Of a stretch of DNA of 64,000 bases, positions 54,696-63,493 are shown in pieces. The stretch's first letter is position 1. Each line of letters starts with the position of its first letter. The notes beneath the pieces are model-generated. The model was not told where the DNA came from. It was given only the letters and a program-made list of their open reading frames with translations, and made no database searches. This stretch comes from Pseudomonas antarctica (GTDB taxonomy: Bacteria; Pseudomonadota; Gammaproteobacteria; Pseudomonadales; Pseudomonadaceae). The position numbers and the translations under genes were made by a program. Where the stretch lies: the NCBI RefSeq assembly GCF_001647715.1, contig NZ_CP015600.1, forward strand, positions 1,612,001 through 1,676,000, written 5' to 3'.

Positions 54696-54729
54696 AAAAA
54701 GCCCCGGTTCCTGCGAACCGGGGCTTTTT
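54696..54729 (-). terminator. terminator after xenB
   Basis: AAAAAGCCCCGGTTC-CTGC-GAACCGGGGCTTTTT, a ten-pair GC stem with A and T runs just past the xenB stop; it also works on the plus strand for ttgR. Confidence 0.93.
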
Positions 54730-54742
54730 GCGTTTCAGACGA

Positions 54743-55798
54743 TCAGAGCGCCAGTGTCGGGTAGTCGATGTAACCGACCGGGCCCTTGGCGTAGAAGGTT
54801 TCCGGGTGCGCTTCATTCAATGGCGCATCGGCCTTCAGGCGCGCCGGCAGGTCCGGGTTGGCAATGAACGGTACGCCAAACGCCACCGCATCAGCCTTAC
54901 CGGAAGCCAGCCAGGCATTGGCGCTGTCTTTGGTGAAGCGTTCGTTGGCGATGTACGGGCCGCCGAAGGCTTTTTTCAGTTGTGGGCCGAGGCTGTCGCC
55001 GGCTTCTTTTTCACGCGAGCAAATGAACGCGATGCCACGCTTGCCCAGTTCGCTGGCGACGTAGGTGAAGGTTTCGGCCAGGTTGTCGTCGCCCATGTCA
55101 TGGGAGTCGGCGCGCGGTGCCAGGTGCACACCTACACGGCCGGCGCCCCAGACTTCGATGGCGGCGTCAGTCACTTCCAGCAGCAGGCGCGCACGGTTTT
55201 CCAGGGAACCACCGTAGTTGTCGGTACGTTTGTTGGTGCTGCTCTGCAGGAACTGGTCGAGCAGGTAACCGTTGGCGCCGTGGATTTCCACGCCGTCAAA
55301 GCCTGCGGCCTTGGCGTTTTCGGCACCGACGCGGTAAGCATCGACGATGTCGGCGATTTCAGCAGTTTCCAGGGCACGCGGCGTTGGGTAGTCGGCCAGC
55401 GGACGCACCAGGCTCACGTGGCCTTTGGGCTGGATGGCGCTTGGTGCCACCGGGGTTTCGCCGTTCAGGTAGGACGCGTGGGAGATCCGGCCAACGTGCC
55501 ACAGTTGCAAGACGATCTTGCCGCCTGCGCCGTGTACGGCCTTGGTCACATTGGCCCAGCCGCGCACCTGGTCGTTGGACCAGATACCCGGAGTGTCCGG
55601 GTAGCCCACGCCCAGCGGCGTCACGGAAGTGGCTTCGCTGATGATCAGCCCGGCGGAAGCGCGTTGCACGTAATACTCGGCCATCAGCGCGTTGGGCACG
55701 CGACCGGCATCAGCGCGGCAGCGGGTCAGCGGCGCCATGATGATGCGGTTCGACAGTTCCAGGTCGCCCAGTTTGATCGGATCGAAAATAGTCGTCAT
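54743..55798 (-). CDS. xenB: xenobiotic reductase B, old yellow enzyme family
   Basis: 351 residues, MTTIFDPIKLGDLELSNRII, very close to XenB of P. fluorescens I-C in the parts I recall (LTRCRADAGRVPNALMAEYYVQRASAGLI; LQLWHVGRISHASYLNGE; HGANGYLLDQFLQSSTNKRTDNYGGSLENR). FMN-dependent ene-reductase that reduces nitro-esters, quinones and maleimides with NADPH. It is the third gene of an arsR-MFS-xenB unit, 31 bases after the transporter gene. Confidence 0.94.
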   Translation of the reverse strand: MTTIFDPIKLGDLELSNRIIMAPLTRCRADAGRVPNALMAEYYVQRASAGLIISEATSVTPLGVGYPDTPGIWSNDQVRGWANVTKAVHGAGGKIVLQLWHVGRISHASYLNGETPVAPSAIQPKGHVSLVRPLADYPTPRALETAEIADIVDAYRVGAENAKAAGFDGVEIHGANGYLLDQFLQSSTNKRTDNYGGSLENRARLLLEVTDAAIEVWGAGRVGVHLAPRADSHDMGDDNLAETFTYVASELGKRGIAFICSREKEAGDSLGPQLKKAFGGPYIANERFTKDSANAWLASGKADAVAFGVPFIANPDLPARLKADAPLNEAHPETFYAKGPVGYIDYPTLAL

Positions 55799-55829
55799 GG
55801 GATAACACCCTTCTCTTTAAGTGGATTGA

Positions 55830-56996
55830 TCAGTTGGTCGCAGGGGCCAGGTCGGCATCGCCGCTCTGACGGAAAGTAATCAGGGTCACCAGCAGGGCAA
55901 GAATCGCCAGGGCCGCAGCGGCCAGAGGCACGCTGGTCAGGCCGAAACCGTGGGCAATCACACTGCCGCCAACCCAGGCGCCCAGGGCGTTGCCGATGTT
56001 GAAGGCGCCGATGTTCAGGGTGGACACCAGGTTCGGTGCCGCCTTGCCGAAGGTCACCACGTTGATTTGCAGCGCCGGTACGGCGGCGAACGAGGCGGTG
56101 GCCCACAGGAACAGGGTGATTTCAGTCGGGATCACCGCGACGCTGGTCCAGGTCAACACCGTGGAGACCACCGCCATGCTGATGAACACGCCGATCAGGG
56201 TGGCCGCCAGGCGCTTGTCCGCCAGCTTGCCGCCGATGATGTTGCCCACGGTCAGGCCCAGGCCGATCAGCAGCAGGGTCCAGGTCACGCCTTTGGGCGA
56301 CACGCCGGTGACGTCGCCGAGCAGCGGCGCGACATAGGTGAAGAGGGTGAACATGGAGGCGGCGAACAGCGCGGTCATGGTCAGCGACAACCAGATGCCG
56401 GCGCCCTTGAGGGCGGCCAGTTCGGCGCGCATGTCGAGTTTTTCTTCGTCGCGCTTGGCCGGCAGGAAGCGAATCAGGCCGATCAGCGCCACCACCCCAA
56501 TGACGGTCACTGCCCAGAAGGTCGAGCGCCAGCCGGCTTCCTGGCCCAGCGCGGTACCCAGCGGCACGCCGAGTACGTTGGCCAGGGTCAGGCCGGTGAA
56601 CATCAAGGCTACAGCGGAAGCACGCTTGTTGGCCGGCACCAGGTTGGCGGCGACCACCGAACCGATACCAAAGAAGGCGCCGTGGCACAACGCGGTGACC
56701 ACACGGGCAACCATCAGCACGTTGTAGTCACTGGCCAGGGCACAGAGCAGGTTGCCGACAATAAAGATGCCCATCAACGCTACCAGGGCGGCCTTGCGTG
56801 GCAGCCTGGCGGTGGCCAGGGCCATGAAGGGCGCGCCGATGGCCACGCCCAATGCGTAGCCAGTGACCAGCCAGCCGGCGCCGGGAATCGACACGCCCAG
56901 GTCCGCCGCCACATCGGGCAGCAAGCCCATGATGACGAACTCTGTGGTGCCGATGGCGAAGGCGCTCAGGGCCAGTATGAGTAGCGAGAGGGGCAT
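55830..56996 (-). CDS. MFS efflux transporter (DHA1, AraJ/YdhP-like)
   Basis: 388 residues, 12 membrane segments; LILALSAFAIGTTEFVIMGLLPDVAADLGVSIPGAGWLVTGYALGVAIGAPFMALAT is the AraJ/NepI-type motif and RLPRKAAL the loop 2-3 motif. Likely expels a small toxic compound or sugar derivative. It lies between arsR (14 bases upstream) and xenB (31 bases downstream), so the three form one operon. Confidence 0.88.
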   Translation of the reverse strand: MPLSLLILALSAFAIGTTEFVIMGLLPDVAADLGVSIPGAGWLVTGYALGVAIGAPFMALATARLPRKAALVALMGIFIVGNLLCALASDYNVLMVARVVTALCHGAFFGIGSVVAANLVPANKRASAVALMFTGLTLANVLGVPLGTALGQEAGWRSTFWAVTVIGVVALIGLIRFLPAKRDEEKLDMRAELAALKGAGIWLSLTMTALFAASMFTLFTYVAPLLGDVTGVSPKGVTWTLLLIGLGLTVGNIIGGKLADKRLAATLIGVFISMAVVSTVLTWTSVAVIPTEITLFLWATASFAAVPALQINVVTFGKAAPNLVSTLNIGAFNIGNALGAWVGGSVIAHGFGLTSVPLAAAALAILALLVTLITFRQSGDADLAPATN

Positions 56997-57010
56997 TATC
57001 GTTTCCTTGG

Positions 57011-57337
57011 TTACAGCGGTTCGATGATTTCAGCGCTGAGTTCAGTCGTGAGCGCCGCGAGGAACGCTTGGATCACTTCCTCATTACGCTTGAAAAAGTG
57101 CCACTGCCCGGCCTTCTGGCTGCTGATCAACCCGGCCCGTTGCAGGGTGGCCAGGTGGGCCGACACGGTCGACTGGGACAAGCCGCAGCGCTGGTCGATC
57201 TGCCCGGCACAGATGCCGTATTCGTGGTTGTGCAATTGCTCTGGGAACTGCACTTTCGGGTCTTTGAGCCAGGTGAGAATGTCTCGTCGTACTGGGTGTG
57301 CCAGTGCTTTTATTATTTCGTCGAGGTCGATGGACAT
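57011..57337 (-). CDS. ArsR-family winged-helix repressor
   Basis: 108 residues, MSIDLDEIIKALAHPVRRDIL, helix-turn-helix in CGLSQSTVSAHLATLQRAGLISSQKAGQWHFFKR (about 51-83). It lacks the ELCVCD metal-binding motif of ArsR/SmtB but has Cys43 and Cys51 in GICAGQIDQRCG at the start of the recognition region, which might sense electrophiles. First gene of the operon with an MFS exporter and XenB; two palindromes lie in its promoter region. Confidence 0.88.
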   Translation of the reverse strand: MSIDLDEIIKALAHPVRRDILTWLKDPKVQFPEQLHNHEYGICAGQIDQRCGLSQSTVSAHLATLQRAGLISSQKAGQWHFFKRNEEVIQAFLAALTTELSAEIIEPL

Positions 57338-57391
57338 GGCGGTTGCTCGGTTTCGTAAAGCGTTATATCGCGATGAGGCGAACTTTAAATC

Positions 57392-57409
57392 GGTATATCC
57401 CGATATACC
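57392..57409. promoter_or_regulatory. operator-like palindrome 1 before arsR
   Basis: GGTATAT-CCCG-ATATACC, perfect seven-base arms, 55-72 bases upstream of the arsR start. Short AT-rich dyads of this size are typical of ArsR-type operators. Confidence 0.6.
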
Positions 57410-57438
57410 AATATGATTTTGGTCTTAGCCCAGGTCAA

Positions 57439-57462
57439 ATCGGTATATCGGGTTATAACGAT
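57439..57462. promoter_or_regulatory. operator-like palindrome 2 between arsR and acpH
   Basis: ATCGGTATA-TCGGGT-TATAACGAT, nine-base arms with one mismatch; it shares the CGGTATATC word with palindrome 1 and ends 29 bases before the acpH start, so both divergent genes could be affected. Confidence 0.55.
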
Positions 57463-57491
57463 ACGTTGGCGGCAGTGCTAAACTGCGCGCC

Positions 57492-58076
57492 ATGAATTAT
57501 CTCGCACATCTGCACCTGGGCGGCCAACTTCCTGCGCAACTGCTGGGCAGCCTCTATGGTGATTTCGTCAAAGGCCGCCTGCAGGGGCAGTTCAGCCCGC
57601 AAATCGAGTCGGCGATTCAGTTGCATCGCTCGATCGACCGTTTCACCGACAGCCACCCGTTGGTAGGCGCGGCGTTGTCACGCTTCAGCCTGACCCGCAA
57701 GCGCTATGCCGGTATCGTCCTCGATGTGTTTTTCGACCATTGCCTGGCGCGGGATTGGGCGCTGTATGCCGACCAGCCGCTGGAGCACTTCACGTCGCAG
57801 GTGTATCGCGTACTGGCCGCCGAACCCCAGTTGCCGGGGCGGCTGGCGCAGATTGCGCCGTATATGGCAGCGGATGATTGGCTGGGCTCGTACCGTGAGT
57901 TCGCGGTGATGGAGCAGGTGTTGCGTGGGATCTCGCGGCGCCTGACACAGCCCCAGGAATTGGGCCATGCGATGCAGGAGTTGCGGGTTTTGTATGAGCC
58001 GTTGAGCGAAGACTTCCGGGTGTTCTACCCCGAATTGCAGAAATTCGCACAAGCCCATCTGGCTACAGAGATCTAA
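57492..58076 (+). CDS. acpH: ACP phosphodiesterase (AcpH family)
   Basis: 194 residues, MNYLAHLHLGGQLPAQLLGSLYGDFVKGRL, the start typical of AcpH. HRSIDRFTDSHPLV and DVFFDHCLARDW are the predicted metal-binding His/Asp clusters of the HD-like enzyme. It removes 4'-phosphopantetheine from holo-acyl carrier protein. It is divergent from the arsR operon; a REP doublet follows four bases after the stop. Confidence 0.88.
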   Translation: MNYLAHLHLGGQLPAQLLGSLYGDFVKGRLQGQFSPQIESAIQLHRSIDRFTDSHPLVGAALSRFSLTRKRYAGIVLDVFFDHCLARDWALYADQPLEHFTSQVYRVLAAEPQLPGRLAQIAPYMAADDWLGSYREFAVMEQVLRGISRRLTQPQELGHAMQELRVLYEPLSEDFRVFYPELQKFAQAHLATEI

Positions 58077-58079
58077 ACA

Positions 58080-58169
58080 TGTGGGAGCTGGCTTGCCTGC
58101 GATAGCGGTGTGTCAGCCACCAATATACTCACTGGCAGATCGTCATCGCAGGCAAGCCAGCTCCCACAT
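58080..58169. repeat. REPIN after acpH
   Basis: TGTGGGAGCTGGCTTGCCTG with CGATAG, and its inverse ending AGCTCCCACA, around about 45 bases. The right end is followed by TTTTTG, so the element may also help terminate transcription. Confidence 0.9.
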
Positions 58170-58191
58170 TTTTGATTGTGCTCACACAGTT

Positions 58192-58983
58192 TCAGGCAGC
58201 AAACGCCGGTCGCACCGCCACCTGCTCAGTTTCCGGCAACGGCCCGAACAACGCCTTTTGCACCGCCTGCTGCGCCTGGAACGCTAGCGCTGCGCGTTCC
58301 TGCCCGGCGCAGGCAATCGGTGTGAGCACATGGATTTCCACATCGCCCTGGTCATTGCCAAACAGGCGCATCAGGTGCGAGAGCAAATCGTCATCGCCAA
58401 TAAACGGTGCCAGCGGGTCCACTTGCCCGTCGCGCAGGTAACGAATTGCCACCGGTTGCAGCGACACGTCCGCGTCAATCGCACTGGCCAGCAAGCGCCC
58501 GTGAAAGGTACGCAGGCTGCGCCCGTCGGTGGTGGTGCCTTCCGGGAACATCAGCAGCGGGTGCTGTTGCTCCAGATGACGGGTCATCTGCTTGCGGATC
58601 AACTGGCTGTCGCCTGAACCCCGACGGATAAACAGGCTACCGGCCTTGGCCGCCAACCAGCCGGCCACCGGCCAGGTGCGCACTTCGGCCTTGGACAGAA
58701 ACGACATCGGCGCCACAGCGCCCAGCAACGGAATATCGGTCCAGGACACGTGATTGCTCACCCACAGCATTGGCTGCGTCGGCAGTTCACCGTGCACTGT
58801 CACGCGAAAGGGCAGGGCGTTGGTCAGCCGCGCCATAAAAAACCGCGACCAGCGCTGGCGCCGCACCATCGAATTGGCCACACCCAAACGCTCGAACACA
58901 CCAAACACACTGGCCATGCTCAAGCCCAGCGCCACCACCAGCAGCACCCGGGTGATGCGCCCGTACACGCGCAGGCGGCCCAT
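58192..58983 (-). CDS. olsA: lyso-ornithine lipid acyltransferase OlsA (PlsC-like)
   Basis: 263 residues from ATG 58983 ([20 protein letters not shown]), which overlaps the olsB stop by one base (TAATG). Acyltransferase motifs: SNHVSWTDIPLLG (HxxxxD), FIRRGSGDSQ, FPEGTTTDG and a PlsC-like N-terminal membrane helix. With OlsB it makes ornithine lipids, phosphorus-free membrane lipids common when phosphate is scarce; OlsA adds the second acyl chain. Function by pairing with olsB; an ordinary lysophospholipid acyltransferase is the alternative. Confidence 0.85.
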   Translation of the reverse strand: MGRLRVYGRITRVLLVVALGLSMASVFGVFERLGVANSMVRRQRWSRFFMARLTNALPFRVTVHGELPTQPMLWVSNHVSWTDIPLLGAVAPMSFLSKAEVRTWPVAGWLAAKAGSLFIRRGSGDSQLIRKQMTRHLEQQHPLLMFPEGTTTDGRSLRTFHGRLLASAIDADVSLQPVAIRYLRDGQVDPLAPFIGDDDLLSHLMRLFGNDQGDVEIHVLTPIACAGQERAALAFQAQQAVQKALFGPLPETEQVAVRPAFAA

Positions 58984-59738
58984 TACATGGCCGCCTTGAA
59001 GTGGCGCGCGTAACGCGGGCACAACTCATCGCGCTTGAGCAGGATGAACACGTCGGCCACCTGGAAATCTTCATCCCAGCACGGCTCGCCGCAGATCTTC
59101 GCACCCAGGCGCATATAGGCCTTGAGCAGCGGCGGCATTTCCGCGATCACGTTGGACGGCAGGTCCAGCGCCGGCAGTGGTCTTTTCGGCTCGGCGCGCA
59201 GGTGTTCGTTGCACAGGTAGCGTTCGCGCAGGCGCTGCATGATCGCGTGGGCCTGGATGCCGCCGTCGTGCATCGGGATGCTCGCGCAGCCCATCAGGTA
59301 GCTGTAGCCGCCCTGATTTAACACCTCGGCCAACTCGCCCCACAACACGGCAATGGTGCCGCCATTGCGATAGGCCGGGTCGACGCAGGTGCGGCCGATC
59401 TCCAGGATCGGGCCTTGCAAGTGCAGCAAGCCATGCAGGCTGAATTCTTCTTCGCTGTAGAACCGGCCCAGGGTGCTGGCGGCCTGGTGATCGAGTAAAC
59501 GGGTAGTGGCCACCAATCGACCGCTGTTCAAGTCCCGCACGCCAATGTGGCTGCAGTGAACATCATAGTCATCCATGTCCAGACCCAGTTCCGCGCCTTT
59601 CAGCTTGGCGTTGAACTCGCCGCTGAACACGTTGAACCGCAGGGCCTGGGCTTCCTGCAATGCCTGCGCGCCAATCAGGCGTTCGGCTTGCAGACGGCGT
59701 TCATTGCCGGTGTCGCTGATGCGGGCGATCTGAGTCAT
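58983..59738 (-). CDS. olsB: ornithine N-acyltransferase OlsB (GNAT)
   Basis: 251 residues from ATG 59738 ([20 protein letters not shown]), with GGAG upstream; a longer frame start is rejected. The OlsB/hemolysin-like GNAT pattern: [95 protein letters not shown]. It transfers a 3-hydroxyacyl group from ACP to the alpha-amino group of ornithine. It is translationally coupled to olsA. Confidence 0.88.
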   Translation of the reverse strand: MTQIARISDTGNERRLQAERLIGAQALQEAQALRFNVFSGEFNAKLKGAELGLDMDDYDVHCSHIGVRDLNSGRLVATTRLLDHQAASTLGRFYSEEEFSLHGLLHLQGPILEIGRTCVDPAYRNGGTIAVLWGELAEVLNQGGYSYLMGCASIPMHDGGIQAHAIMQRLRERYLCNEHLRAEPKRPLPALDLPSNVIAEMPPLLKAYMRLGAKICGEPCWDEDFQVADVFILLKRDELCPRYARHFKAAM

Positions 59739-59891
59739 GGCGAATCTCCGAGTGCCAGCCACGTTCCGGCCGGTCGACTTGTTTGTCCAAACTCAGGCTA
59801 TGTAGGCTCGGTGTCATCTCCATGAAGTTCCAGTGACGCTTAGATGACAGCCGCGGCAGGGCGCCTTCTACCGGATGCAGCGCGATCCAAA

Positions 59892-59980
59892 TGTGGGAGG
59901 GGGCTTGCTCCCGATGACGGTGGATCAGTTACAGATAAGCTGACTGAGCCACTGCCATCGGTAGCAAGCCCCTTCCCACA
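59892..59980. repeat. REPIN, GGGGGCTTGCTCCCGAT class
   Basis: Left arm TGTGGGAGGGGGCTTGCTCC with CGAT, right arm ATCGGTAGCAAGCCCCTTCC with CACA. The right arm has lost pairing at GGTAGC. It occupies the centre of the 335-base divergent space between olsB and the serine hydrolase gene. Confidence 0.85.
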
Positions 59981-60073
59981 ATTAACATGCATCCAATCAA
60001 GACTCGCGTAGCAAAACTGTCACTCATCCAGGCTAGGCTCGCGGGCTTGAATGCCCCCCTTGAGTTTGTGTCC

Positions 60074-61156
60074 ATGGTCCGAGGCCTGTTGTGCGTTGCC
60101 CTGCTGTTAGCCACCGTCACCGCCCGCGCCGAAACCTGGCCTGACAAGGATTGGGCCAAGGGCACACCGCTCGACGGTCCCGCTGTCGAAGCCCTCAATG
60201 CCTACGCTTTTCCAACCCGTGACGACGCCACCCGCCAAGGCATTCGCACCGACGCGCTGCTGGTGATCCGCGATGGCGTAATCATCTACGAACGCTACGC
60301 CGCACCCACCACCGCCAGTACCCCGCACCTGACCTGGTCGATCAGCAAAAGCCTGATGGCCACGGTGCTCGGCGTGGCCTACGGCGAAAACCGCTTCAAA
60401 TTCACCGACCCGGCGGCGCGCTTCTACCCGCCGATGAAACAACACCCCAAGGTCACCCTGGCCGACCTGCTGCACTGGGCCTCGGGCCTGGACTGGCAGG
60501 AAGACTATGAATACGCCCCGCTGAAATCCTCGGTGGTGGCGATGCTCTACACCCGTGGCCGCGCCGACATGGCCGAGTTCGCCGCCGATACCGAGGCCGC
60601 CGCCGCACCGGGCCAGGCCTTCCGTTATTCCAGCGGCGACAGCAATATCTTGTCCGCAGCCCTCAAAGGCATGCTCGGCCACAAGGCCTATGTGAATTAC
60701 CCGTGGGAGGCGCTGTTCAAGCCGCTGGGCATTCACAACGCTACCTGGGAAACCGATGCCGACGAGACCTTCGTCGCTTCGTCCTACGCCTACCTCACCG
60801 CCCGCGACCTGGCCCGCGTCGGCCTGCTGATGGTGCGCGACGGTCGCTGGGGTGAGCAGCAATTGCTGCCTAAAGAGTGGGTCGCCTTCAACCGCCAACC
60901 CTTCGACAAATACAAAGCCGGCCAGGACGAAGCCGTGCCCGGCGGCCAATGGTGGCTCAACCGCGAAGTGCAGGGCGCCGCCCGACCGTGGCCCGACGCC
61001 CCCGCCGACACTTTCGCCGCCCTGGGCCACTGGGGCCAGGCGTTGTTTGTGATGCCGGATGAACACCTGGTGATCGTGCGCTACGGCGATGACCGCGACG
61101 GCAGCTACCGCCATAACGAACTGCTCAAACGCGTGCTTGCGGCGGTGCAACCATGA
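60074..61156 (+). CDS. exported beta-lactamase-fold serine hydrolase
   Basis: 360 residues from ATG 60074 (MVRGLLCVALLLATVTARA|ETW); an upstream in-frame start would bury the signal peptide. Class C/NylB-type hydrolase: Ser89-x-x-Lys92 (TWSISKSLMA), the tyrosine motif RYSSGDSN and a DWQEDYEYAPLKSSVVAML loop. Probably a periplasmic esterase or peptidase, not necessarily a beta-lactamase. Its stop overlaps the start of the next gene (ATGA). Confidence 0.85.
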   Translation: MVRGLLCVALLLATVTARAETWPDKDWAKGTPLDGPAVEALNAYAFPTRDDATRQGIRTDALLVIRDGVIIYERYAAPTTASTPHLTWSISKSLMATVLGVAYGENRFKFTDPAARFYPPMKQHPKVTLADLLHWASGLDWQEDYEYAPLKSSVVAMLYTRGRADMAEFAADTEAAAAPGQAFRYSSGDSNILSAALKGMLGHKAYVNYPWEALFKPLGIHNATWETDADETFVASSYAYLTARDLARVGLLMVRDGRWGEQQLLPKEWVAFNRQPFDKYKAGQDEAVPGGQWWLNREVQGAARPWPDAPADTFAALGHWGQALFVMPDEHLVIVRYGDDRDGSYRHNELLKRVLAAVQP

Positions 61157-61467
61157 TCCGCCGTCACCCGTTTATCAGCGTTTTCCTGCTGCTGTTACTC
61201 GCCCTGCTGGGTTGGATCTGGCACGAGCGCGTCAACCTGCAAGCCTTCCCCGACATCATTGCGGCGTACACGGCCAAGGAGTATTGCTCGTGCCGGTATG
61301 TGGAGAACAATCCGGCAGCCTATTGCCTGGGGTATGTGAAGCAGTACGTGCCCGTCAGCCGCTTCATCGACACGCCGGAACGCAGTGAAGTGACGGCGAG
61401 TGGGTTGGGCCGCACGCACACGGCAAGGTGGCTGGGTGAGCGCCAGGGCTGTCGCCTGACCCCCTGA
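61153..61467 (+). CDS. small membrane-anchored protein, unknown
   Basis: 104 residues, MIRRHPFISVFLLLLLALLG forms a signal anchor. The periplasmic part has a CSCRYVENNPAAYCLGYV segment with three cysteines and a fourth (QGCRLTP). It is co-translated with the serine hydrolase (ATGA overlap), so it is likely a partner of that enzyme. No known domain recognised. Confidence 0.75.
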   Translation: MIRRHPFISVFLLLLLALLGWIWHERVNLQAFPDIIAAYTAKEYCSCRYVENNPAAYCLGYVKQYVPVSRFIDTPERSEVTASGLGRTHTARWLGERQGCRLTP

Positions 61468-61482
61468 AACACCCAAATCTCC

Positions 61483-61572
61483 TGTGGGAGCTGGCTTGCC
61501 TGCGATGACGGCGGCACAGGCAACGGTGATGTTGACTGACTTGCCGCTATCGCAGGCAAGCCAGCGCCCACA
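61483..61572. repeat. REPIN, one arm mutated
   Basis: TGTGGGAGCTGGCTTGCCTG with CGATGA, and the inverse ending CAGCGCCCACA; the CTCCC of other copies reads CGCCC, so one tip is imperfect. Confidence 0.9.
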
Positions 61573-61638
61573 TTGGATTTGCGCCGTTTGTGATATTGCG
61601 CTTAAGGTTCGTCCAGGTTTTTTTCCCCATGAGTCTTT

Positions 61639-62220
61639 ATGTTCAATGCCAAACCTCTGGCTTTCACGCTGCTGACCTGTGCAGCCCTGCCTGCCCACGC
61701 CGATTGGTACCTGGATAACGAATCCTCACGGCTGTCGTTTGTCACCACCAAAAATACTGAAATCGCTGAAGTGCATCGCTTCCTGGTGTTGCACGGCAAA
61801 GTCGACAGCCAGGGCGCAGCGCAATTGGAAGTGGAGCTGGAGTCGATCAACAGCGGCATCCCGCTGCGCGATGAGCGCATGCGCAATGAACTGTTCCAGA
61901 TCAAGACCTTCCCCGAAGCGTTGATTCGCGCGCAAATCAACCTGCAACCCATCAATGACCTGGCCCCCGGCGCGCAGGTGGAATTGCGCCTGCCGCTGAG
62001 CGTCACCCTGCGTGGCAAGACCCAAACCTACAGCGCCGAGTTGTTGGCCACCCGCCTGGATGACCGCCGTTTCCAGGTGGTGACCCTGGAGCCGGTGGTG
62101 TTGCATGCCGAGGATTTCGAGCTGGCGCCGGGCGTGGCGGCGTTGCGTAAGGCGGCGGGGCTTAAGTCGATCAGTTTGTCGGTGCCGGTGGGTGCGGTAC
62201 TGATCTTTACGGCGCGCTGA
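61639..62220 (+). CDS. YceI-family periplasmic protein
   Basis: 193 residues with a signal peptide cleaved after AHA (MFNAKPLAFTLLTCAALPAHA|DW). YceI lipocalin fold: DNESSRLSFVTTKNTEIAEVHRFLVLHGKVDSQG, ELESINSGIPLRDERMRNELF, TLRGKTQTYSAELLATRLDD. Such proteins bind isoprenoid quinones or other lipids. One base precedes the clsB start, so the two are co-transcribed. Confidence 0.9.
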   Translation: MFNAKPLAFTLLTCAALPAHADWYLDNESSRLSFVTTKNTEIAEVHRFLVLHGKVDSQGAAQLEVELESINSGIPLRDERMRNELFQIKTFPEALIRAQINLQPINDLAPGAQVELRLPLSVTLRGKTQTYSAELLATRLDDRRFQVVTLEPVVLHAEDFELAPGVAALRKAAGLKSISLSVPVGAVLIFTAR

Positions 62221-62221
62221 G

Positions 62222-63379
62222 ATGAGCGGCGCAGTGTTTCCGTGGCGCAGCGCCAACCGGTTCGAGTTGCTGGTCGACGGGCCGAGTTTCTTCCCGCAGA
62301 TGCTGGTGGACATTGCCCGCGCCGAGCAGCAAGTCGAGTTGGAGTTGTACCTGGTGGAAGCCGGCGCATGCGCCGAAGCCATGGTGCAGGCGTTGGTGCT
62401 GGCCGCCGAACGCGGCGTGCTCGTGCGTTGCCTGTTTGATGATTACGGCAGTTTGGCGTTTACGCTGGGGCTGCGCAAACGCCTGACCGATGCGGGCGTG
62501 GAGCTGCGGTTTTACAATCGCTTGAGCTGGCGGCGGTGGGTGCGCAACCTGTACCGCGACCATCGCAAACTGTTGCTGATCGACCAGAGCATCGCGCTGG
62601 TGGGGGGGACGGGTGTCACGGATGAGTTCTGGACGCCGGGGCAAGACACCGCCGAGTGGCATGAGGTGATGGTGCAAATCAGCGGCCCACTGGTGCTGGA
62701 CTGGCAAGCACTGTTCGAACGCCAATGGCATGCCAATGTGGCGCGCCGCGCGTGGAAGCCCTCTACCCATTTTGGTTTGCCGCGCCTGCCCAAGGTGCCT
62801 GCGGCCGGGCCGGGTCTTGGCCGCGTGGCCTATGCCGACGCCCGCCAGCACCGCGATATTTTGCAGTCGCTGATTCGCGCATTGAACAGTAGCCAGCAAC
62901 GCATCTGGCTGGCGACGCCGTATTTTTTGCCGACTTGGAGCGTGCGCCGTGCCTTGCGCCGTGCGGCCGGACGCGGCGTGGATGTGCGTTTGCTGCTCAC
63001 CGGCCCACGCACCGATCACCCCTCCGTACGTTACGCCGGGCATCGTTATTACCCGCGTTTGCTGCGTGCGGGTGTGCAGATCTTTGAATACCAGCCGTGC
63101 TTTCTGCACCTCAAAATGGTGCTGGTAGATGATTGGGTGAGCATCGGCTCGTGCAATTTCGACCATTGGAATTTGCGCTTCAATCTGGAAGCCAACCTGG
63201 AGGCATTGGACCCTGAGTTGACGCTGGCCGTGGCGGGCAGTTTCGAGCGCGATTTTGCCCAGAGCCAGGCGGTGAGTCTGGAGGCGTGGAAGGCACGGCC
63301 GTTGTGGCGGCGCGTGAAGCAGCGGGTGTGGGGGTGGATTGATCGGTTGGTGGTGAATCTGTTGGATCGGCGGGGTTAA
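62222..63379 (+). CDS. clsB: cardiolipin synthase B (phospholipase D family)
   Basis: 385 residues with both HKD motifs: His114-Lys116-Asp121 (RDHRKLLLID) and His296-Lys298-Asp303 (FLHLKMVLVDD). The start has the ClsB pattern FELLVDGPSFFPQMLVDIARAEQQVELELYLVEAG. It condenses phosphatidylglycerol with another glycerol or PE headgroup to make cardiolipin at the inner membrane. One-base gap from yceI-like. Confidence 0.9.
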   Translation: MSGAVFPWRSANRFELLVDGPSFFPQMLVDIARAEQQVELELYLVEAGACAEAMVQALVLAAERGVLVRCLFDDYGSLAFTLGLRKRLTDAGVELRFYNRLSWRRWVRNLYRDHRKLLLIDQSIALVGGTGVTDEFWTPGQDTAEWHEVMVQISGPLVLDWQALFERQWHANVARRAWKPSTHFGLPRLPKVPAAGPGLGRVAYADARQHRDILQSLIRALNSSQQRIWLATPYFLPTWSVRRALRRAAGRGVDVRLLLTGPRTDHPSVRYAGHRYYPRLLRAGVQIFEYQPCFLHLKMVLVDDWVSIGSCNFDHWNLRFNLEANLEALDPELTLAVAGSFERDFAQSQAVSLEAWKARPLWRRVKQRVWGWIDRLVVNLLDRRG

Positions 63380-63398
63380 CCCAGCCACTGAAGTCAAA

Positions 63399-63470
63399 TG
63401 TGGGAGCTGGCTTGCCTGCGATAGCGATGGTGGATGTTCCACCGCTATCGCAGGCAAGCCAGCTCCCACA
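63399..63470. repeat. REPIN after clsB
   Basis: TGTGGGAGCTGGCTTGCCTG with CGATAGCG and its inverse CGCTATCGCAGGCAAGCCAG ending CTCCCACA, spacer about 20 bases; the arms pair further than usual (GCGATAGCG/CGCTATCGC). Confidence 0.9.
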
Positions 63471-63493
63471 CTGACCGCCTTTACAGTTTTAGA

